Assembly: GCA_045615545.1 (NCBI GenBank)
Contig: JAZLFA010000046.1
Location: 1-6,766, forward strand
DNA length: 6,766 nucleotides
Source: SIG220 sp045615545
GTDB taxonomy: Bacteria > Bacillota_I > Bacilli_A > RFN20 > CAG-826
Direction: 5' to 3'
Below the pieces are notes generated by a model, which was given only the letters and a program-made list of their open reading frames with translations, ran no database searches and was not told the origin of the DNA. A program made the translations under genes and the position numbers. Below are positions 1 to 5,024 of the stretch, piece after piece (the first letter of the stretch is position 1; each line of letters opens with the position of its first letter).

Positions 1-111
1 CTCACTAGCAGTGTGGAGGTGCCATGGACCCTTGATGGTGAATATGGTGGAAATCACACCCAAGTTATTGTACAGGATGCACATAAAGCATTGGAAATTG
101 CTATTGAATAG
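1..111 (+). CDS. C-terminal end of a diacylglycerol kinase / YegS-type lipid kinase (partial, 5' end outside window)
   Basis: The frame is open from base 1 to TAG at 109-111 and gives 36 residues, the C-terminal tail of a longer protein. It reads ...VEVPWTLDGEYGG... and ends ...DAHKALEIAIE. The LDGE motif followed by a short beta strand and a closing strand is the usual C-terminal end of the DgkB/YegS/BmrU lipid kinase family, where the Asp-Gly-Glu segment lies in the beta-sandwich lipid domain. Family members phosphorylate diacylglycerol or related lipids with ATP at the inner membrane face. The catalytic GGDGT region is not in the window, so the assignment rests on the tail only. The next gene, fba, starts 84 bases downstream after a dyad and T-run, so the kinase is probably the end of a separate transcription unit. 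Confidence 0.72.
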   Translation, partial: LTSSVEVPWTLDGEYGGNHTQVIVQDAHKALEIAIE

Positions 112-113
112 AA

Positions 114-182
114 GTTACCCATATGATAATATTTCTTTTAGATGTGGGAGTCTTAGGGATTCCACGGTAACGATTATTTTTT
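114..182 (+). promoter_or_regulatory. fba leader: nested dyad plus T-run (possible terminator or attenuator), with a weak promoter-like box
   Basis: GTTACC (114-119) is the exact reverse complement of GGTAAC (166-171). Inside it, GTGGGA (144-149) can pair with TTCCAC (160-165, one G-U). The two right-hand arms are contiguous, so the RNA can fold into a two-part stem with a 24-base bulge (120-143) on the left side. Six Ts follow at 177-182, directly before the AGGAGG site of fba at 183-188. This looks like a weak intrinsic terminator for the lipid kinase gene or an attenuator in the fba leader. A TATGATAAT stretch (122-130) could be a -10 region with a poor -35 (TTGCTA 98-103, 18-base spacer to TATGAT). 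Neither reading can be settled from sequence. Confidence 0.35.
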
Positions 183-188
183 AGGAGG
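183..188 (+). promoter_or_regulatory. Strong Shine-Dalgarno site of fba (AGGAGG)
   Basis: A consensus AGGAGG lies 7 bases before the ATG at 196 and fixes the aldolase start. It is the best ribosome site in the window apart from that of the transposase. feoA and the small secreted protein lack one. Confidence 0.85.
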
Positions 189-195
189 AATAATT

Positions 196-1053
196 ATGTT
201 AGTTTCTGCAAAAGAGATGCTTGATAAGGCTAAAGCAGGTCACTATGCTGTTGGTCAATTCAATATCAACAATATTGAATGGATCGGCGCGATTTTGGAT
301 AAAGTCCAAGAGTTAAAAGCTCCGGTTATCCTTGGTGTTAGTGAAGGTGCTATGAAATATATGGGTGGCTGGCACACCGTTGTTGGCGCGGTCGAAGGTT
401 ATATCCGTGATAAGAAAATCACAGTTCCAGTTGCGGTTCATCTTGACCATGGTTCATCCTATGATGCTTGTAAAGCGGCAATTGATGCTGGTTTTTCAAG
501 TGTTATGATTGATGCGAGTAAATTCCCATTAGAAAAAAATATCGAAATCGTTAAGCAAGTTGTTCAATATGCACATAGCCGTGGTGTTTCGGTTGAAGCG
601 GAACTCGGTCACGTTGGCGGACAAGAAGATAACGTTGTTTCTCAAGGCGTCATTTATGCTGATCCAGCCGAATGCGTTAAATTAGTTAAGGAAACTAACG
701 TTGATTGCTTAGCACCAGCTTTAGGTAGCGTTCATGGTCCATATCATGGTGAACCAAAACTTGGTTTCCCAGAAATGGAAAAGATTAATAATTTACTAGG
801 TATTCCACTTGTTTTACATGGTGGTTCAGGTATTCCTGATGAGCAAATCCGTAAAGCAATTGATCGTAGTACTGCAAAAATTAACGTCAATACTGAATGT
901 CAACAAGAATGGACAAAAATTGTTCGTGAAGTTTTAGCAAAGGATGATAAAGTCTATGACCCACGTAAAGTTATTGGTCCAGGCAAGAAAGGTATAGCTA
1001 ATGTCGTCACCACTAAGTGTGCGGTCTTTGGCTGCAATAACAGAGCTGCCTAA
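196..1053 (+). CDS. fba: Fructose-1,6-bisphosphate aldolase, class II (Bacillus FbaA type)
   Basis: A 285-residue zinc-dependent aldolase that reversibly splits fructose-1,6-bisphosphate into dihydroxyacetone phosphate and glyceraldehyde-3-phosphate in cytosolic glycolysis and gluconeogenesis. The length equals that of Bacillus-type FbaA. Visible hallmarks, in order: YAVGQFNINN (17-26), APVILGVSEGA (42-52), the HLDHGSS segment with catalytic Asp84 and zinc ligand His85, VEAELGHVGGQED (133-145) with conserved acidic residues, GSVHGPY with His180, LVLHGGSG with His208, and the phosphate-binding AKINVNTE segment followed by the YDPRKVIGPG tail. All expected zinc ligands are present, so the enzyme should be active. 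The start is supported by AGGAGG 7 bases upstream. The stop codon TAA overlaps the ATG of the next gene by one base, so translation of the two is probably coupled. An alternative is a tagatose-bisphosphate aldolase of the same fold, but the close match in length and motifs to FbaA makes that less likely. Confidence 0.95.
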   Translation: MLVSAKEMLDKAKAGHYAVGQFNINNIEWIGAILDKVQELKAPVILGVSEGAMKYMGGWHTVVGAVEGYIRDKKITVPVAVHLDHGSSYDACKAAIDAGFSSVMIDASKFPLEKNIEIVKQVVQYAHSRGVSVEAELGHVGGQEDNVVSQGVIYADPAECVKLVKETNVDCLAPALGSVHGPYHGEPKLGFPEMEKINNLLGIPLVLHGGSGIPDEQIRKAIDRSTAKINVNTECQQEWTKIVREVLAKDDKVYDPRKVIGPGKKGIANVVTTKCAVFGCNNRAA

Positions 1054-1829
1054 TGTGGGAAAAACAATTAGCGGTCGCTATTAAAGCTGGCGAACTTGCT
1101 AAACGAGTTATCCTTGAAGTTTATAAAACGCCTTTTAAAGTAGAAATAAAAAAAGATAAATCTCCAGTTACCGACGCAGATAAGAAAGCTGACAAAATTA
1201 TTTCTGAATATTTAAATCAAGCATATCATGAGTATGCGATTTTAACTGAAGAAAGCAAAGATGATATTGCTCGTCTTCAAAATGATTTTGTTTGGATAGT
1301 CGATCCACTTGATGGCACCACTAATTTTGTTGAAAAGAATGATGAATTTACAATCAATATCGCTTTAGTTCATAAGCACAAAGTAGTGGTGGGAGTAGTT
1401 ATTATTCCAATAACTGGTGAAATTTATTATGCGACTGATCATGGTGGAGCGTTTTATTCAGTTAACGGAAAGATAAAGGAAATCCACGTTTCGCGGAACA
1501 CAAACGCGATCCGTGTTTTACTATCGCGTTCGCACCATGGTAAAAAAGAAGAAGAAATACTTAATAAGTACGGATCAAAAATCGTTGATAAAAAATATGT
1601 AGGTGCGGCTATTAAAGCCTGTTTAATTGCTAAAGGCGAAGCTGAATTATCAATCGGTTTAAATGATAAAACAAAAGAATGGGATAGTGCCGCTCCTCAA
1701 ATTATATTAAAAGAAGCAGGTGGTTTATTTATTGAGCCAAATGGAACTTGGCCTACTTATAATCGTAAAGATACAACCAATAGAAATGGTTATATCATGA
1801 CTAATAAACGTAAAAATATTTTACTTTAA
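1053..1829 (+). CDS. Inositol monophosphatase / CysQ superfamily phosphatase
   Basis: A 258-residue Mg2+-dependent phosphatase of the IMPase/FBPase/CysQ fold. Visible motifs: SPVTDADKKAD (37-47), the metal-binding EES with Glu67, WIVDPLDGTTNF (81-92) with Asp84 and Asp87, and EWDSAAPQIILKEAGG (209-224) with Asp211. These are all the usual metal and phosphate ligands. Two features lean towards CysQ (3'-phosphoadenosine-5'-phosphate phosphatase): SPVTDAD, and the IKACLIAKGEAE segment (187-198), which resembles the CysQ SLKFCLIAEGEAD region. However, the metal loop reads DGTTNF as in inositol monophosphatases, not the DGTKEF usual for CysQ, so the substrate is uncertain. The ATG shares its A with the TAA of fba and has no good ribosome site of its own, which suggests coupled translation. 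This link to an aldolase leaves open a sugar-bisphosphate substrate. The stop overlaps that of the convergent regulator gene. Confidence 0.88.
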   Translation: MWEKQLAVAIKAGELAKRVILEVYKTPFKVEIKKDKSPVTDADKKADKIISEYLNQAYHEYAILTEESKDDIARLQNDFVWIVDPLDGTTNFVEKNDEFTINIALVHKHKVVVGVVIIPITGEIYYATDHGGAFYSVNGKIKEIHVSRNTNAIRVLLSRSHHGKKEEEILNKYGSKIVDKKYVGAAIKACLIAKGEAELSIGLNDKTKEWDSAAPQIILKEAGGLFIEPNGTWPTYNRKDTTNRNGYIMTNKRKNILL

Positions 1830-2200
1830 TCTTTAACTAATTTACTAATCGCTCTTAAAGTCTCATCACTAATAACGTGTTCAATTTTACAGCAATCGAT
1901 TTCGGCTATCTTTTCATTAATTCCAATCGAAATTAAGAATTTTTTAATTGTCATATGACGATGATAAACGTTTTTGGCTAAAGTCCTACCTTTAGTAGTA
2001 AATGTGGCATCTGAATAAGTTGTTTTTGTAATATAGCCTAAGTTAGCTAAGCGTTTTAAAGCACGCGTGACCGCGGGTTTACTCACGTTTAGATGTTTAG
2101 CGATTGCATTAGAGTGAATGCGTCCGCCTTTCATCTCTAAAACAAAAATTGCTTCAAGATAATCTTCTAGTGAACGACTAAGCTTTGTCATATTCTTCAT
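1826..2200 (-). CDS. DtxR/MntR-family metal-dependent transcriptional repressor
   Basis: A 124-residue cytoplasmic regulator. Residues 7-70 form the winged helix-turn-helix (SLEDYLEAIFVLE, then HSNAIAKHLNVSKPAVTRALKRLANLGYI, then the wing with FTTKG). Residues 74-124 are the metal-binding and dimerisation domain with RH (81-82) and CCKIEHVISDET (103-114). The length is like MntR and there is no C-terminal SH3-like domain as in DtxR. With a constant offset of 5, the B. subtilis MntR ligands Asp8, Glu11, His77, Glu102 and His103 align with Asp13, Glu16, His82, Glu107 and His108. MntR Glu99 aligns with Cys104, as in DtxR/IdeR Cys102. It is divergent from feoAB and probably represses it when Fe(II), or possibly Mn(II), is plentiful. 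No clear ribosome site precedes either possible start (Met1 or Met4). Its stop overlaps the phosphatase stop, leaving no room for an intergenic terminator. Confidence 0.9.
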   Translation of the reverse strand: MKNMTKLSRSLEDYLEAIFVLEMKGGRIHSNAIAKHLNVSKPAVTRALKRLANLGYITKTTYSDATFTTKGRTLAKNVYHRHMTIKKFLISIGINEKIAEIDCCKIEHVISDETLRAISKLVKD

Positions 2201-2225
2201 AATACATTGTTAATTAAATAAATAC

Positions 2226-2244
2226 AATTTAAGTTGACTATAAG
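2226..2244. promoter_or_regulatory. Candidate metalloregulator operator overlapping the feo -35 box
   Basis: The segment AATTTAAGTTGACTATAAG is an imperfect dyad centred at 2235/2236 (AGT/ACT arms plus outer TT/AA). It resembles, from memory, the AATTAAxTTGACTTAATT-type sites bound by streptococcal SloR/ScaR, which belong to the same DtxR/MntR family as the divergent regulator. Binding here would cover the -35 box of feoA. This is a similarity judgement and no search was run. Confidence 0.35.
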
Positions 2245-2266
2245 GTTGTGATGATTAAAATATAAT
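2234..2266 (+). promoter_or_regulatory. Promoter of the feo operon
   Basis: TTGACT (2234-2239) is a good -35 box. With a 16-base spacer it pairs with TAAAAT (2256-2261). A perfect TATAAT follows at 2261-2266, but at 21 bases from TTGACT, so either the first pair is used or the TATAAT acts with a poor -35. Both place the transcript start at about 2268-2273, some 15-20 bases before the feoA ATG. The promoter lies in the 87-bp gap between the divergent regulator and feoA. Confidence 0.6.
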
Positions 2267-2267
2267 T

Positions 2268-2283
2268 GTTAACCTCAGTTAAC
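2268..2283. promoter_or_regulatory. GTTAAC-ctca-GTTAAC dyad at the feo transcript start: operator or RNA hairpin
   Basis: Two identical, self-complementary GTTAAC hexamers (2268-2273 and 2278-2283) lie exactly 10 bp apart, between the TATAAT box and the feoA ATG at 2288. As DNA they form a perfect 6-bp inverted repeat with a 4-base centre, a plausible site for the dimeric DtxR-type regulator. If transcribed, they would form a 6-bp hairpin ending 4 bases before the start codon, in the place where a Shine-Dalgarno site would normally be. Confidence 0.45.
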
Positions 2284-2287
2284 TTTT

Positions 2288-2557
2288 ATGAAAAAAACTA
2301 AGCACTTTCTTTTACACAGCGGTCAAGAAGGCCATCTAAGCGATTTACGTCGTGGACAAAAATGTATTGTCCTCAATTTTCACAATGATAATGCGGCTTT
2401 GCGTCGACGTTTATTAGATATGGGCATCACTAAAGGAGTAATTATTGAAATTAAAAAAATCGCTCCTCTTGGCGATCCAATCGATATTCGTTTACGCGGT
2501 TATGAATTATGTATTCGCAAAGCAGACATGGAAGGAATTGATATCCGCGTTCTATGA
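2288..2557 (+). CDS. feoA: FeoA, small SH3-like protein of the ferrous iron uptake system
   Basis: An 89-residue cytosolic protein. From residue 17 it has the typical FeoA pattern: HLSDLRRGQKC, then RRRLLDMGITKGVIIEIKKIAPLGDPIDIRLRGYELCIRKADMEGI. The LLDMGITKG and PLGDPI segments are the core of the SH3-like beta barrel. FeoA is thought to bind the FeoB membrane transporter and adjust its activity. The protein is about 15 residues longer at the N terminus than the usual 75, with three His (6, 10, 16). No later ATG, GTG or TTG fits before the domain, so ATG 2288 is the only sensible start, yet no Shine-Dalgarno sequence precedes it. The stop TGA overlaps the feoB ATG (ATGA), indicating an operon with coupled translation. 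TGA used here as stop supports the standard genetic code. Confidence 0.93.
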   Translation: MKKTKHFLLHSGQEGHLSDLRRGQKCIVLNFHNDNAALRRRLLDMGITKGVIIEIKKIAPLGDPIDIRLRGYELCIRKADMEGIDIRVL

Positions 2558-4596
2558 AATTGGCATTGTTTGGAAATCAAAACTCAGGAAAAACTTCTCT
2601 TTTTAACGCGCTTACTGGATCTAATCAAAAAGTTGGCAATTGGCCAGGTGTAACTATTGACCGCGTTGAAGGTTACATCAAAAGATACAATTCAACTATA
2701 GTTGATCTGCCAGGTGTTTATTCTTTATCTCCTTATACAAGCGAAGAGGAAATCTCGCGTCGTTTTGTTTTAGATGAAAAGATTGATTTGATTATTAATA
2801 TTGTTGATGCAACCCAATTAGAAAGAAGTTTATATCTAACCACTCAGTTGCTTGAACTTGATGTTGATGTTGTTATTGCCCTTAATATGTATGATTTACT
2901 TCAACATAAAGGCATTAAAATTAATATTAAAAAACTTGAAGAAGAATTAGGTGTTACCATTATTCCAATCTCTGCTAAAACCGGTGCAGGCATTAACCGT
3001 CTTAAAGATACAATCTTTAAAAGAAGATATAAAAGAAATAAACACAAGCCAATTTATCCAGATGATGTCGAAGCGTTTATTCAACAAGTTGCAAATGAGT
3101 ATAAATATGTAAAACCTACAAAAAATGGAAAATTACATAAACGCTTTGGTGCAGTAAAAATTTTAGAGGAAGATCGCGATTATCGTATTTTAATGGATGA
3201 GAAATTAAAAGCGGATCATCTTGCGCTTGAACAAACTTACGAAATGGATGGAGAGCAATTAGTTGCATCTCTTCGCTATGACTATATTGTGCGCATAAGG
3301 AGAAAATGTGTACATTATCAAAAACGCCAAGAAACAAGAACCGACAAGGTTGATCGTATTTTCTTAAACAAATTTTTAGCTATTCCAATTTTTATTTTAA
3401 TTATGGCGGTAGTTTATTTTGTATCGATTTCGCTTGTTGGAGGCCTAACCGCTAGTTTGATTGATGCTGCTTTTAATGGAACGGAACATTTGACTATTTA
3501 TATTGGTACTCATCCGATTGTTTTTGAACAGGGCGCCGCTGGTTTAGGTCCGCTATTAGCTAATTGGCTATATGGGCTTAACGCATCCCCGTGGGCAGTA
3601 GACTTACTTACTGATGGAGTTATTGCAGGCGCTAGTGCAGTTATTTCATTCGTTCCGCAATTAATTATGTTATTTATTTGTCTTAGTATTCTTGAAACAA
3701 CTGGCTATATGTCTCGTATCGCATTTTTCCTTGACCGTGTATTCCACAAGATCGGTTTATCAGGTAAATCATTAATTCCATTTATCGTTGGCGCTGGATG
3801 TAGTGTTCCAGGTGTAATGAGCACTAGAATCATTGAAGACGAAAATGAAAAGAAAGCGACAATTGCGTTAGTGCCGTTTATTCCTTGCAGTGCTAAGTTG
3901 CCAATCATTTCGTTAGTGTGTGCAACCTTCTTCCCAACCTGGGGGTTTGCTCTTGCATTGGTTTTCTACTTAATGGCGATTGTTATTATTTTTGTTGCGG
4001 CTTTAATTATTAAAAAAATTATTAAACATAAAGAGCATTCAACTTTTATTAGCGAACTTCCAAGTTATAAAATCCCAAGTTTAAAATATGTTGGTCGTGA
4101 TGTGGGTGATAAGACTTGGTCGTTCATTAAACGCGCAGGAACAGTCGTAGTATTCTTTTCAGTAATTGTTTGTGTTCTTGCATCCTTTACTTGGGATTTC
4201 CAATACATTGATGGCGTTCTTTATCAGATTGATGATTCAATGTTAGCTGGTATTGGTAATGGTTTCGCTTGGTTCTTTTATCCAATGCTTGGTTGTAAAT
4301 GGAATTGGGCGGCTAGTGTTTCTGCAATTCAAGGTTTAATCGCTAAAGAGCAAGTAGTTTCTTCAATTCGCGTTATCGAAGCATCCGGTGGCGCAGCCTT
4401 ATTTGATAGTTTTACGCCATTAACTGCTTTTGCTTATGCAACATTTAATTTATTCTCGATTCCTTGTGTTGCTACTATTTCTACAATGAGGGCGGAACTT
4501 AAATCGGTTAAAAAGGTTATTTTGATTATGATTATGGAATTATTGGTTGCGTGGTTAATCGCCTCGTTTATTGGAATTTGGGGAGTGTTATTATGA
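2554..4596 (+). CDS. feoB: FeoB, GTPase-linked ferrous iron membrane transporter
   Basis: A 680-residue inner-membrane Fe(II) transporter. The N-terminal G domain shows G1 GNQNSGKTS (7-15), G2 around Thr34 in the GNWPGVTID segment, G3 DLPG (51-54), G4 NMYD (111-114) and G5 SAKTG (140-144). A helical regulatory region follows, to about 265. The membrane part starts near 274 and has the two Gate domains with the conserved GAGCSVPGVMSTR (413-425) and PCSAKLP (444-450) motifs. The Cys in each is thought to line the iron path. A late WNWAAS...GLIAKEQVV segment is also typical. The protein is shorter than the 773-residue E. coli FeoB but within the Firmicutes range, and appears complete. The G1 loop has Gln where most FeoBs have Pro (GNPNxGKT). 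It overlaps feoA and the next gene by 4 bases each, so all three are co-translated. Regulation by the divergent DtxR-type gene is likely. Confidence 0.97.
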   Translation: MKLALFGNQNSGKTSLFNALTGSNQKVGNWPGVTIDRVEGYIKRYNSTIVDLPGVYSLSPYTSEEEISRRFVLDEKIDLIINIVDATQLERSLYLTTQLLELDVDVVIALNMYDLLQHKGIKINIKKLEEELGVTIIPISAKTGAGINRLKDTIFKRRYKRNKHKPIYPDDVEAFIQQVANEYKYVKPTKNGKLHKRFGAVKILEEDRDYRILMDEKLKADHLALEQTYEMDGEQLVASLRYDYIVRIRRKCVHYQKRQETRTDKVDRIFLNKFLAIPIFILIMAVVYFVSISLVGGLTASLIDAAFNGTEHLTIYIGTHPIVFEQGAAGLGPLLANWLYGLNASPWAVDLLTDGVIAGASAVISFVPQLIMLFICLSILETTGYMSRIAFFLDRVFHKIGLSGKSLIPFIVGAGCSVPGVMSTRIIEDENEKKATIALVPFIPCSAKLPIISLVCATFFPTWGFALALVFYLMAIVIIFVAALIIKKIIKHKEHSTFISELPSYKIPSLKYVGRDVGDKTWSFIKRAGTVVVFFSVIVCVLASFTWDFQYIDGVLYQIDDSMLAGIGNGFAWFFYPMLGCKWNWAASVSAIQGLIAKEQVVSSIRVIEASGGAALFDSFTPLTAFAYATFNLFSIPCVATISTMRAELKSVKKVILIMIMELLVAWLIASFIGIWGVLL

Positions 4597-4772
4597 GTAC
4601 TGCTGATATTGTAATTGTTACTATCGTTTCTCTATTCATGCTTTCAATCATTTTCTTTGCGTTTATTTATCCACGTTTTATCAAGCATCGTAAGGGCTGC
4701 GACTCATGTCCTGCTGGTAAATATCAAAAGATTAAAAGAGCTTTTAAAGACTATCACAAGAAAAATAGATAA
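4593..4772 (+). CDS. FeoB-associated Cys-containing small membrane protein
   Basis: A 59-residue protein starting at ATG 4593, inside the feoB stop (ATGA). GGGGAG at 4580-4585 serves as ribosome site, 7 bases upstream. A longer reading in the same frame from 4551 was not chosen because it would overlap feoB by 46 bases. Residues 5-26 form one hydrophobic membrane helix. Then comes a basic stretch with a CxxC pair (GCDSCPAG, Cys36 and Cys39) and a Lys/Arg-rich tail. Position and layout match the FeoB-associated Cys-rich membrane protein family, small partners found after feoB in Firmicutes with an undefined role, possibly metal handling or support of FeoB, like FeoC elsewhere. It has fewer Cys than many members. 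A terminator follows. Confidence 0.85.
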   Translation: MSTADIVIVTIVSLFMLSIIFFAFIYPRFIKHRKGCDSCPAGKYQKIKRAFKDYHKKNR

Positions 4773-4802
4773 AATATATAAGGTCTGTTTAATTTAAGTG
4801 AT

Positions 4803-4835
4803 AACCTAGTCATATATTGATTAGGTTTTAATTTT
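4803..4835 (+). terminator. Rho-independent terminator of the feo operon
   Basis: AACCTAGTCA (4803-4812) pairs over 10 bp (one G-U) with TGATTAGGTT (4818-4827) around a TATAT loop, followed by a T-rich tail (4826-4835). It begins 30 bases after the stop of the last feo gene. It is the strongest intrinsic terminator in the window and lies just outside the left end of the IS element. Confidence 0.85.
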
Positions 4836-4845
4836 ATCTATTCAA

Positions 4846-4851
4846 TATAAT
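4846..4851 (+). promoter_or_regulatory. TATAAT -10 box at the left end of the IS element
   Basis: This is a perfect -10 hexamer with no well-placed -35 in the present location; the nearest is TTGATT at 4817-4822, 23 bases away and inside the feo terminator. It would start transcription at about 4857-4860, exactly where the paired region of the putative bridge RNA begins. In a circular or tandem form of the element a -35 could come from the right end (TTGTTT 6275-6280). Confidence 0.5.
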
Positions 4852-4856
4852 AGATG

Positions 4857-5010
4857 AATGCCGTTATCCTGCTAAATATTACTACAGCTTAGACTGTCTT
4901 CCATATGCTCAGGTTACGGCTTTTCTTTTAATTGTTAATAGGTTACCTAACGCTTTGACGTTCTAACAGATGATACAAGAAGAAAAGTTTCGTATGTTTA
5001 ACGGCTCAAT
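4857..5010 (+). ncRNA. Candidate bridge RNA of the IS110 element
   Basis: The gene-free stretch between the TATAAT box and the transposase ribosome site is rich in pairing. Domain 1: GCCGT (4860-4864) with ACGGC (4916-4920) and CCTG (4868-4871) with CAGG (4910-4913). These enclose unpaired flanks of 12 bases on each side (4872-4883, 4898-4909) around an apical ACAG/CTGT hairpin (4884-4897). A stem, two-sided internal loop and apical hairpin is the shape of a bridge RNA target- or donor-binding loop. Domain 2: GTTA (4942-4945) with TAAC (4964-4967) and AACG (4949-4952) with CGTT (4959-4962). A 7-bp pairing of GCCGTTA (4860-4866) with TAACGGC (4999-5005) could instead close the whole RNA. The known IS621 bridge RNA is encoded in the same place and is of similar length (about 177 nt). 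Which guide bases pair with which DNA is not resolved here. Confidence 0.6.
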
Positions 5011-5012
5011 AT

Positions 5013-5019
5013 AAGGAGG
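5013..5019 (+). promoter_or_regulatory. Shine-Dalgarno site of the transposase (AAGGAGG)
   Basis: AAGGAGG lies 5 bases before ATG 5025 and picks that start over an out-of-frame ATG at 5021. It sits just 3' of the TAACGGC arm (4999-5005), so folding of the leader RNA could affect access to it. Confidence 0.8.
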
Positions 5020-5024
5020 GATGT

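Noticed and set aside
3116..3908. Minus-strand open frames within feoB
   Set aside because: They lie opposite strongly conserved feoB coding sequence, match no family and lack ribosome sites.
2554..4596. Possible TGA=Trp (mollicute) code
   Set aside because: TGA is the stop of feoA, feoB and the secreted protein, each time overlapping the next ATG, and Trp is written TGG in all the genes read.
4615..4797. Plus-strand open frame overlapping the FeoB-associated gene
   Set aside because: It is in another frame, and the family-like CxxC peptide from 4593 has the ATGA overlap and a ribosome site.
4860..4930. GCCGT/ACGGC hairpin followed by TTTTCTTTT as an ordinary terminator
   Set aside because: The stem is interrupted and encloses about 50 bases, and it lies upstream of the transposase. 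A guide-RNA domain explains it better, though premature termination there is not excluded.
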